From Flavobacteriales bacterium UBA1112 (lineage in GTDB: Bacteria > Bacteroidota > Bacteroidia > Flavobacteriales_D > Sanyastnellaceae): a stretch of DNA of 6,116 nt. The notes under the pieces were generated by a model, which saw only the letters and a program-made list of their open reading frames with translations, was not told the DNA's origin and did not search any database. A program made the translations under genes and the position numbers. This document shows positions 1 through 6,116 of this stretch, one piece after another (within the stretch, counting starts at the first letter, position 1; every line of letters starts with the position of its first letter). Location: NCBI GenBank assembly GCA_002313415.1, contig DCBH01000115.1, positions 6,169 to 12,284 of the forward strand, written 5' to 3'.

Positions 1-990
1 AATCACGCGGTCATCTGGGAGCAAAATGGCCCCTCCAAGTTCGGTCAAGCTCCTCGCATTGTGAGTTTGATGATCTTCAGCAACATGGGGCGAAGGAACA
101 AGGATGGCGGGTTTGCCGACGAGGGCAAGTTCTGAAATGGACATCGCTCCCGCACGTGAAGCAATGACCGTGGCGGCTTGATAAGCCCAATCCATGCGAT
201 CAATGAACCCTGAACATACCACACCACTGCATGGGTGAGCCTCAAGCCACGCTTGACATTCCGATTCGTAGCGTGCCCCGCATTGCCAGATCAACTGGTA
301 TCTCCGCTCAAATCGATCTCGAAGCTTGTTGAGAATGGCTTTGACTGCTTCGTTCATCGATTGGGCTCCCAGGCTTCCACCCATCACAAAAACCACGGGC
401 TGGTCGTTGGATAGACCCCAGTGGTCAAGGGCTTCTGAGAGAGGCCTGTTTTGAACTCCCGCAAGGTCACAAACGTGGGAGCGAAGCGGGTTGCCCGTGT
501 GCACAATTCGTTCTTCAGGAAACCAACGTTCCAAACCTAAAAAACCGGCACAGATTCGATTTACGCGGTTTGCCAAAAGCCGGTTTGTGATTCCGGGATA
601 ACTGTTCTGTTCTTGGATGAGCGTTGGAATGCCCATGCGAGCTGCCTGTGCCAGCAAAGGGCCACTTGCAAAGCCACCGACTCCAACCACGGCATCAGGT
701 TGGTAAGTCCGCAAGAGTCGATTTGACTTCCAAAGACTGCTGATCAATTTGATCGGAAATAACAAGTTTTTGGTGCTTGTGAGTGACCTGTCAATGCCGC
801 TGATCCACAACCCGTCAATGCCGTAACCTGCTGCTGGTACCTTCTCCATCTCCATTCGACCAAGTGCTCCAACAAAATGCACTTTTGCGTCAGAATTTCG
901 TCGAGTAATTTCGTCTGCAATGGCCAATGCAGGGTGGATGTGACCCCCTGTACCGCCGCCCGAAATGAGAACGTTGTTTAAGGCAGCCAT
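1..990 (-). CDS. murG: MurG, lipid II-forming GlcNAc transferase (3' end outside window)
   Basis: MurG is UDP-N-acetylglucosamine--N-acetylmuramyl-(pentapeptide) pyrophosphoryl-undecaprenol N-acetylglucosaminyltransferase. It adds GlcNAc to lipid I on the inner face of the membrane to make lipid II. The visible frame is open for 330 codons to the window edge; family members have about 355-370 residues, so only the last 30-40 are missing. The N-terminal glycine-rich loop GGGTGGH is at residues 11-17, followed by PALAIADE. GVGGFASGP is at 103-111, QEQNSYPGITN at 126-136 and TGNPLR at 165-170. The C-terminal UDP-GlcNAc-binding half shows GGSLGA at 204-209 and SRAGAMSISEL at 278-288; E287 matches the ribose-contacting glutamate of the family. 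SPHVAEDHQTHNA at 300-312 is of Bacteroidota type. The ATG is the only candidate just before the glycine loop, and its A is the last base of the ftsW stop, so translation is probably coupled. Identification is firm. Confidence 0.97.
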   Translation of the reverse strand, partial: MAALNNVLISGGGTGGHIHPALAIADEITRRNSDAKVHFVGALGRMEMEKVPAAGYGIDGLWISGIDRSLTSTKNLLFPIKLISSLWKSNRLLRTYQPDAVVGVGGFASGPLLAQAARMGIPTLIQEQNSYPGITNRLLANRVNRICAGFLGLERWFPEERIVHTGNPLRSHVCDLAGVQNRPLSEALDHWGLSNDQPVVFVMGGSLGAQSMNEAVKAILNKLRDRFERRYQLIWQCGARYESECQAWLEAHPCSGVVCSGFIDRMDWAYQAATVIASRAGAMSISELALVGKPAILVPSPHVAEDHQTHNARSLTELGGAILLPDDRVI

Positions 991-992
991 CA
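990..992 (-). other. ftsW stop / murG start overlap (TGATG)
   Basis: On the minus strand the sequence reads TGATG. TGA (992 to 990) ends ftsW, and its final A begins the murG ATG (990 to 988). The one-base overlap, with no purine-rich Shine-Dalgarno sequence in the roughly 30 bases upstream, suggests that murG is translated by termination-reinitiation from ftsW. The overlap is seen directly; the coupling is inferred. Confidence 0.8.
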
Positions 993-2183
993 AATCAACT
1001 TGTTGCTGCTTGCGGATTTGTTTCCATTGCTTACGACTCGCGTAACAGCCAGCATCATTCCGATAGAAAGGCAGGTGAATAGGAGGGAAGTTCCTCCGTA
1101 ACTCACCAAGGGAAGAGGCTGCCCAGTGGTTGGGAAGAGTCGTACAGAGACACCCATATTCACGAGTGCTTGTACCGTAATCATCAATCCCAAGCCCAGG
1201 ATGAGATTTCTTCCAAAGGGGGAATCGCACTTGATTGCAGTTCTGGAAGCCCTAAATAAAAGTGCGAGGTACAGGAGCACCAAGCCCAAGCCTCCCATGA
1301 TGGCACCCCACTCTTCCACGATGAAAGCAAAAATCATGTCGGAGTATGGATGTGGCAGAAAGTTTCGCGATGTCCCCGATGCCGGACCAGAAGGAAACAG
1401 ACCCCCTTTGTATATCGCGACTTGTGCCAGTTCAATTTGATAATCCTCTGCACTGGCATTTGCGGTCTCATGGCCGGTCGCAAAGCCAGCGAAGCTCTCG
1501 ACACGGCTTGCCCATGTCCCAAAGCGCGGGAGTGCATCAGGAGCGGCTTTTCCGACCCCGTACAGCATCAAAATTCCCCCAAGTGAAGCAAATGCAATGG
1601 TCACCATGTGTCTCCATGACACTCCTCCAACAAAGAGCATGGTCACACATATAAAACCGAGCATTGCTGCGGTAGAAAAATCGGAGGGCAGGATTAACAC
1701 GCAAATGGAGACGATGCCACCCAAAATTGGTGCAACGCCGTTCCAAAAATCGTCGAGCACAGAAGCCCTCATTTGCAATTGTTTTGCTACCCAGAGTACG
1801 AGCGCAAGTTTTGCGAAGTCTGACGTTTGGACAGTAAGTCCAATGAAAGGAATTTTAATCCATCTGCGAGCCTCATTGATGTCTGCGCCAAAGAGATAGG
1901 TGAGAATCAGCGCTGCAATTGCCAAGACGAACAAGGTGTTCGCAAGCCGGCCGAAATACTTGAAATGGACGCGATGAACTCCAAACATGACCATCCAACC
2001 TCCCGCAAGGAGCCCCATTTGCTTGAACAGAAATTTGGCACTGTTTCCGTCAGCCTTGTAGGCCAGCGTACTGATGGCGCTGTATACCGTGACCAACGAA
2101 GCCAACGTAAGCACCAAGGCAATGCCCCAAAGTACTCGGTCACCTTCGAGCCGCTGACGGATGCCTGCGAGGAGTTCGTTCAT
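990..2183 (-). CDS. ftsW: FtsW, SEDS-family septal peptidoglycan glycosyltransferase
   Basis: This 397-residue polytopic membrane protein belongs to the SEDS family (FtsW/RodA/SpoVE), which polymerises lipid II glycan strands together with a class B penicillin-binding protein. About ten hydrophobic segments are visible, the first near residues 18-40 and the last near 364-384. Family landmarks are NEARRWI at 103-109, LPSDFSTA at 165-172, DYQIELAQVAI at 247-257, NFLPHPYSD at 274-282 and the signature PTTGQPLPLVSYGGTS at 351-366. D282 lies where the catalytic or essential aspartate of SEDS proteins falls, before FAFIVEEWG. FtsW is preferred over RodA because the gene sits between murD and murG in a dcw cluster. 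The loop before D282 departs from the usual GxGPGxS-like pattern (reads PSGPASG, residues 264-270). The start lies 16 bases after the murD stop. An AGAG directly abuts the ATG and is too close to act as a normal ribosome binding site. Confidence 0.95.
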   Translation of the reverse strand: MNELLAGIRQRLEGDRVLWGIALVLTLASLVTVYSAISTLAYKADGNSAKFLFKQMGLLAGGWMVMFGVHRVHFKYFGRLANTLFVLAIAALILTYLFGADINEARRWIKIPFIGLTVQTSDFAKLALVLWVAKQLQMRASVLDDFWNGVAPILGGIVSICVLILPSDFSTAAMLGFICVTMLFVGGVSWRHMVTIAFASLGGILMLYGVGKAAPDALPRFGTWASRVESFAGFATGHETANASAEDYQIELAQVAIYKGGLFPSGPASGTSRNFLPHPYSDMIFAFIVEEWGAIMGGLGLVLLYLALLFRASRTAIKCDSPFGRNLILGLGLMITVQALVNMGVSVRLFPTTGQPLPLVSYGGTSLLFTCLSIGMMLAVTRVVSNGNKSASSNKLI

Positions 2184-2199
2184 CTCTATACAGGCTCAA

Positions 2200-3600
2200 T
2201 TAAAGTTGACGAACAGCGGTTTTGAATGCGCGCCCACGCTGCTCATAACTCCCAAACAAATCGAAGCTTGCACATGCGGGGGACAACAACGCTGTTTCTC
2301 CAGGTAAGCCGAGTTCGTAGGCCTTGGCTACAGCCTCTTCCGCTGAATTGACGTCGTGACTGCCTTCGACGAGTTCGTCAAATGCCGCATGCAATTTGGT
2401 GTTGTTTTTTCCCATGCAAATGAGGTGTTTGACTTTATCTCGAACAAGCGGAATGAGGGTGCTGTAGTCGTTGCCCTTGTCGATGCCGCCAGCAATCCAA
2501 ATTACAGGTGCGTTGGCACACTCGAGGGCATACCATGCACTGTTGACATTGGTGGCTTTCGAATCGTTGATGAAGGTGATGCCGTTTACTTCTTGCACGA
2601 ATTCGAGTCGATGTTCGACTCCTTCAAAGCTTTGAAGGCTCTCGCGAATGCCCTCTTTTCTGAGGTCGAGCACTCGGCCGGCCATGCCTGCAGCCATGGA
2701 GTTAAAGAGGTTGTGCTTCCCCTGAACGGCCAATTTTTGAATGGTCATGGAAAATGAATTGAAATGTTGGAGGATAAATTTTGAATGATCTTGAGGGTCT
2801 AGACCGCCACCGTGTGAGCTTCGAGTCACCTCGTCGAGGCTTCGCTCAGCACTCAAGGGTAGCAGTTTTGCAGACGTACCTAGTTGGTCCAGCATACGCA
2901 AGGTCCACTGGCAGTCAGCGTTGTAAATCAGGCAGTCCGTCTCGGTTTGAGAAGCTGTGATGCGCCACTTTGAGGCGGCATATTGCTCCATCTTGTAGTT
3001 GTACCGGTCGAGGTGGTCTGGCGTGATGTTGAGGATGACGCCCACTGAGGGACGGAATGAATTTGTGCCGTCCAATTGGAAACTACTTACTTCTACGATT
3101 GTGACTTCCGCGGGTTCTTCATCTCGATTGATGCGCTCGGAGAGGCGACGCGCCCAACTTGTACCTATGTTGCCAACGCAGTCTGTCGCCCATCCCTCGT
3201 GACGAAGCATGTGGTCAATCATGGACGTTGTGGTCGTCTTTCCATTGGAACCTGTCACTGCCACCACCGGGTTGGTGTGACCAAGTTTTCGAAATATTCG
3301 CGAAGCGTATTCGATTTCGCTGATGACCTCTCGACCTTGATTACGACACGTCTGGACCACTTCAGCGTCGTCAGGGATGCCAGGGCTCTTGATTACGATT
3401 TTCGCGTCACTCCACGATTTTGGCTGATGTCCACCGACCTCGTTGGAGATTCCGACGGCTTGGAGTTCAGCCACGCCGGGTCCTTTCTCCGCACCAGCGT
3501 CACTCACAAACGCACTTGCACCGATGGACTGCGCCAACAAGGCACATCCCACGCCGCTTTCGCCAGCGCCAAGAACAAGGATGGGATCAGTGAGGTTCAT
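2200..3600 (-). CDS. murD: MurD, UDP-MurNAc-L-alanine--D-glutamate ligase
   Basis: MurD is a cytoplasmic ATP-dependent ligase that adds D-glutamate to UDP-MurNAc-L-Ala, the second amino acid of the stem peptide. The protein has 466 residues, somewhat longer than the roughly 440 of E. coli MurD. The N-terminal UDP-binding domain shows GAGESGVG at 11-18 and KSPGIP at 71-76. The central ATPase domain has the P-loop VTGSNGKTTTT at 115-125, GNIG at 143-146, EVSSFQL at 170-176 and NITPDHLDRY at 191-200. K211 in AASKWRI matches the carbamylated lysine of Mur ligases. The C-terminal domain shows GVEHRLE at 327-333, NDSKATN at 345-351 and SPACASFD at 440-447, the last of these diagnostic for MurD. The extra length may partly lie around 250-275. 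The ATG is 24 bases after the mraY stop and directly precedes the UDP-binding strand, as in homologues. No defect was seen. Confidence 0.97.
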   Translation of the reverse strand: MNLTDPILVLGAGESGVGCALLAQSIGASAFVSDAGAEKGPGVAELQAVGISNEVGGHQPKSWSDAKIVIKSPGIPDDAEVVQTCRNQGREVISEIEYASRIFRKLGHTNPVVAVTGSNGKTTTTSMIDHMLRHEGWATDCVGNIGTSWARRLSERINRDEEPAEVTIVEVSSFQLDGTNSFRPSVGVILNITPDHLDRYNYKMEQYAASKWRITASQTETDCLIYNADCQWTLRMLDQLGTSAKLLPLSAERSLDEVTRSSHGGGLDPQDHSKFILQHFNSFSMTIQKLAVQGKHNLFNSMAAGMAGRVLDLRKEGIRESLQSFEGVEHRLEFVQEVNGITFINDSKATNVNSAWYALECANAPVIWIAGGIDKGNDYSTLIPLVRDKVKHLICMGKNNTKLHAAFDELVEGSHDVNSAEEAVAKAYELGLPGETALLSPACASFDLFGSYEQRGRAFKTAVRQL

Positions 3601-3624
3601 GAGGGATGGAATGCAAGAGGAGAT

Positions 3625-4815
3625 TTAGCGGACTTTGAGGGTGACAATGGTGATGACAGCAAGGAGCACTCCCACAATCCAAAAGCGAGCAGTGATTTTG
3701 GATTCGGGCATATTTTGTTTTTGATAGTGGTGGTGGAGTGGGGCCATGAGGAACACGCGACGACCTTCGCCATATTTGTTCTTGGTGTAACGGAACCAAC
3801 CCACTTGGATCACTACACTGAGATTTTCGATGAGGAAAATCCCGCAAAGCAGCGGAATCAGAAGCTCTTTACGTATGGCGATGGCGAATGCGGCGATGAT
3901 GCCACCCAGGGCAAGAGACCCAGTATCACCCATAAAGACTTGGGCGGGAAAAGCGTTGTACCAGAGGAAGGCGATGCACGCACCTACGAATGCAGCGATG
4001 AATACAACGAGTTCCTCAGAGCCTGGGATGTACATGATGCTGAGGTAGTCTGCAATGACAGTGTTGGAACTGACGTAGGCTAAAACGGCCAAGGCCATGC
4101 CAATGATGGCACTGCTTCCCGTGGCTAGACCGTCAATGCCGTCGGTTAGGTTGGCGCCGTTGCTGACTGCTGTGACAATGAGAATAACGAGCGGAATGAA
4201 TACCAGCCATACATAGTTCGCAGCATCATCTACCAACCACGACAGAAGCCATGTGTAATCGAAGTGATTGTCCTTGATGAATGGAATCGTGGTGGCTGTG
4301 GATCGCACCGTCGTCCAAGTGTTGTCATCCGCCAATTCTTTGATGGCGATGTCTGGATGCCAAATCATGACAGCACCTAGAATCACTCCCATGCCCACTT
4401 GCCCGATGACTTTGAATCGCCCAGCAAGACCCGCCTTGTTCTTTTTAAATACCTTGATGTAGTCGTCTATGAACCCAATTGCTCCTAGCCAAATGGTGGC
4501 TAGAATCATAAGTTGGGCGTAAACGTTGGTGAGGTCTGTGAACAGGACGGTAGGAACCAAGATGGCACCGAGGATGATGAGGCCACCCATGGTTGGCGTG
4601 CCTTGTTTGTTCATCTGACCCTCCAAACCGAGATCGCGAACGATTTCACCAACTTGATTCAGTTGCAAACGTTCAATGATTCGCTTGCCAAACAAAATGC
4701 CCACAACCAATGAAGTCATCAAGCTCATTCCTGCACGAAACGACACGTAACTGAATAGGCCAGCGCCTGGCAGGTCGTAGATGTCGTGGAGATTTGTGAA
4801 CAGGTGGTAGAGCAT
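3625..4815 (-). CDS. mraY: MraY, phospho-N-acetylmuramoyl-pentapeptide transferase (lipid I synthase)
   Basis: MraY is an integral membrane enzyme that transfers phospho-MurNAc-pentapeptide from UDP to undecaprenyl phosphate, giving lipid I. It is Mg2+ dependent. The protein has 396 residues against 360 in E. coli. Landmarks are KQGTPTMGG at 70-78, GFIDDYIK at 114-121 (catalytic-site aspartates D117 and D118), [13 protein letters not shown] at 219-231, [12 protein letters not shown] at 294-305 (D297, the third active-site aspartate) and APLHHHYQ at 358-365 (the conserved histidine cluster). About ten hydrophobic segments are visible. The stretch between DDY and NLTDG is about 30 residues longer than in E. 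coli (roughly 154-205, including [13 protein letters not shown]), a feature I associate with Bacteroidota. The start MLYHLF is typical of the phylum and lies 12 bases after the murE stop. No murF precedes it. All catalytic motifs are intact. Confidence 0.97.
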   Translation of the reverse strand: MLYHLFTNLHDIYDLPGAGLFSYVSFRAGMSLMTSLVVGILFGKRIIERLQLNQVGEIVRDLGLEGQMNKQGTPTMGGLIILGAILVPTVLFTDLTNVYAQLMILATIWLGAIGFIDDYIKVFKKNKAGLAGRFKVIGQVGMGVILGAVMIWHPDIAIKELADDNTWTTVRSTATTIPFIKDNHFDYTWLLSWLVDDAANYVWLVFIPLVILIVTAVSNGANLTDGIDGLATGSSAIIGMALAVLAYVSSNTVIADYLSIMYIPGSEELVVFIAAFVGACIAFLWYNAFPAQVFMGDTGSLALGGIIAAFAIAIRKELLIPLLCGIFLIENLSVVIQVGWFRYTKNKYGEGRRVFLMAPLHHHYQKQNMPESKITARFWIVGVLLAVITIVTLKVR

Positions 4816-4827
4816 GGTACTTGGTCG

Positions 4828-6116
4828 TCAGGTGCTGGCTGCGAAGGCTTCTTTTAGTTCAAGGCGGTCATCAAATGGCTCGCGCTTGCCCTGGATTTCT
4901 TGATAGGTCTCATGGCCCTTGCCAGCCACCAATACGATGTCTCCGGGTTCAGCAAGAGCTGCGGCAGTTCGTATGGCCTCGCGACGGTCCACAATGCTCA
5001 GACATTTGCGTTTTTCAATGGGGTCCAATCCTTGTTCCATCTCGTGAAGAATGGTCCTGGGGTCTTCGCTTCGCGGGTTGTCGCTGGTGAGGATGACGCG
5101 GTCCGACCGCCCGGCTGCACTTCGTGCCATGACCGGACGTTTTGTGGCGTCGCGATCGCCACCACATCCCACCACCGTAATCACCTTCTCCCCTCCATTT
5201 CGAACGTGTGAAATGGTCTTGAGTACATTGTCTAACGCGTCCGGGGTGTGGGCGTAATCGACAATGGCTGTGATGCCATCTCGCGCTGGAATTCTTTCGA
5301 ATCGACCGGCAGGCGCCTTCAGCAAGGACATCTGCGTAAGCGCATTGATTTTGTCCATCCCAAGCATCTTGCTCACGACGTAAACCGCAAGGAGATTGCT
5401 CGCGTTGAATCCGCCTACAAGTGAGGAATACAATTCTTGTCCGTCTAGGTGAAGGACGAGCCCTGTGATTTGGTTTTCAGTGAGGCGCGCGCGTTCGTCT
5501 GCCACGTTCTGAACAGCCATGGTCACCACTTTGGCTTTGGTTTCCGCGACCATGTCTTCGGCGTGTGGGTCGTCGTTGTTGACTGCTGCGAACGCAGATG
5601 CAGGAAGTTGGTCGAACAGCTTCTTCTTGGCCTTGATGTATCCGTTAAAATCACCGTGATAATCGAGATGATCGTGAGTGATGTTGGTGAAAACGGCCCC
5701 TGAGAGTTGCGTTCCTTCAATTCGCTCTTGAGCGATGGCGTGGGAACTCGCCTCCATGAAGACGTGGGTACACCCGGCGTCAGCCATTTCGCGCAACAGG
5801 GCTTGCAAACTCAAAGCATCTGGAGTTGTATGTGTGGCTGGAACCGCACGGTCGACAATGCGATTTTCTACGGTTCCCAGCATACCAGCTTTTCGGTCCA
5901 GCAATCTGTAGAGCTGATGGAGCAAGGTGACAGTCGTCGTTTTGCCATTGGTCCCTGTGACCGCGACCACTTTCATGTCTCGCGAGGGATAGTCGTAAAA
6001 CGCAGCGGCAACGTGCCCCAAGGCTTTGGCGCTTGACTTCACCTGGATGACTGTGACGTGGTCTGGTGTTTGATCAGGCATACGCTCACAAATCACACAT
6101 GCCGCACCCGCGGCAA
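4828..6116 (-). CDS. murE: MurE, UDP-MurNAc-tripeptide synthetase, probably meso-DAP-adding (5' end outside window)
   Basis: MurE is a cytoplasmic ATP-dependent ligase that adds the third stem-peptide residue to UDP-MurNAc-L-Ala-D-Glu. The frame is open to the window edge, with 428 complete codons. Family members have about 490, so roughly the first 60 are missing. A GTG at 6096 is in frame but is not the start, because the codons upstream (AAGAAC, then VICERMP) still match the MurE N-terminal domain. Counting from the first complete codon, the P-loop VTGTNGKTTT is at 52-61, HTTPDA at 95-100, MEASSHA at 120-126 and FTNITHDHLDYHG at 142-154. K163 is the expected carbamylated lysine. GGFNASNLLA is at 234-243, DYAHTPDALDN at 286-296 and CGGDRDATKRP at 317-327. 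DNPRSEDP (345-352) with AGKGHETYQ (397-405) is the signature of enzymes using meso-diaminopimelate; lysine-adding enzymes differ in the DNPR motif. The gene ends 12 bases before mraY. Confidence 0.97.
   Translation of the reverse strand, partial: AAGAACVICERMPDQTPDHVTVIQVKSSAKALGHVAAAFYDYPSRDMKVVAVTGTNGKTTTVTLLHQLYRLLDRKAGMLGTVENRIVDRAVPATHTTPDALSLQALLREMADAGCTHVFMEASSHAIAQERIEGTQLSGAVFTNITHDHLDYHGDFNGYIKAKKKLFDQLPASAFAAVNNDDPHAEDMVAETKAKVVTMAVQNVADERARLTENQITGLVLHLDGQELYSSLVGGFNASNLLAVYVVSKMLGMDKINALTQMSLLKAPAGRFERIPARDGITAIVDYAHTPDALDNVLKTISHVRNGGEKVITVVGCGGDRDATKRPVMARSAAGRSDRVILTSDNPRSEDPRTILHEMEQGLDPIEKRKCLSIVDRREAIRTAAALAEPGDIVLVAGKGHETYQEIQGKREPFDDRLELKEAFAAST

Noticed and set aside
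45..245. A 66-codon minus-strand open frame near the left edge.
   Set aside because: It is an out-of-frame shadow inside murG, whose own frame is continuous here and encodes the conserved C-terminal motifs.
1126..2225. Several plus-strand open frames of 78-132 codons opposite ftsW.
   Set aside because: They overlap one another in different frames and lie wholly or almost wholly inside ftsW. None shows recognisable domains or a plausible start region. They are shadows of the real gene.
2356..2757. A 133-codon plus-strand open frame opposite the C-terminal half of murD.
   Set aside because: The minus strand encodes conserved MurD motifs (NDSKATN, GVEHRLE) across the same bases, and the plus-strand product resembles no family I know.
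3229..3270. Similar sequence at about 3229-3270 and 5932-5970, a possible dispersed repeat.
   Set aside because: Both segments encode the P-loops of homologous Mur ligases (GSNGKTTTT in MurD, GTNGKTTT in MurE). The likeness comes from protein conservation, not from a DNA repeat.
3076..4083. A 335-codon open frame on the plus strand, opposite the 5' part of murD and the 3' part of mraY.
   Set aside because: It lies codon-for-codon opposite murD and mraY, which share one reading frame. Such a frame stays open wherever the real genes lack TTA, CTA and TCA codons; it ends at an mraY TTA leucine codon. The translation is rich in His, Asp and Cys, has no domain I recognise and crosses the mraY-murD junction, while the minus strand codes for two clear enzymes.
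6094..6096. GTG as a possible murE start, giving a 422-residue protein.
   Set aside because: The frame continues upstream to the window edge with codons that fit the MurE N-terminal domain. A start here would remove part of the UDP-binding domain. The gene is cut by the window, not short.

Overview
The window is a stretch of a bacterial dcw (division and cell wall) cluster. All coding is on the minus strand, so the genes read from the right end of the window to the left. In transcription order they are murE (5' end outside the window), mraY, murD, ftsW and murG (3' end outside the window). Nothing supportable is coded on the plus strand.

The organism is most likely a member of the Bacteroidota, probably near the Flavobacteriales, with G+C around half by eye. 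Four observations support this. murE passes directly to mraY with no murF between them. MraY is about 396 residues, with the longer region before its NLTDG motif seen in this phylum. FtsW carries NEARRWI, SDFSTA and NFLPHPYSD stretches, and MurG carries SPHVAEDHQT, all of Bacteroidota type. No start codon has a convincing Shine-Dalgarno sequence, as is usual in the phylum. The placement rests on recognised motifs and gene order, not on a database search.

Layout: murG 1-990 (330 residues visible, about 30-40 missing at the C-terminus), ftsW 990-2183, murD 2200-3600, mraY 3625-4815, murE 4828-6116 (428 residues visible, about 60 missing at the N-terminus). Spacers are 12 bases (murE-mraY), 24 bases (mraY-murD) and 16 bases (murD-ftsW), and ftsW and murG share one base in a TGATG stop/start. 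No stretch without a gene is longer than 24 bases. I see no internal promoter, terminator, RNA gene, repeat array, CRISPR or mobile element. The five genes look like one transcription unit that starts and ends outside the window.

The genes form a nearly continuous part of peptidoglycan precursor synthesis and use. MurD adds D-Glu to UDP-MurNAc-L-Ala, and MurE adds the third residue, predicted to be meso-diaminopimelate. MraY then moves the finished phospho-MurNAc-pentapeptide onto undecaprenyl phosphate to make lipid I, and MurG adds GlcNAc to give lipid II. FtsW polymerises lipid II at the division septum. The missing step, MurF, must be encoded elsewhere. I found no previously undescribed system here. 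The points worth a second look are small: an altered loop in FtsW, the SD-less junctions, the absent murF and the meso-DAP signature in MurE.
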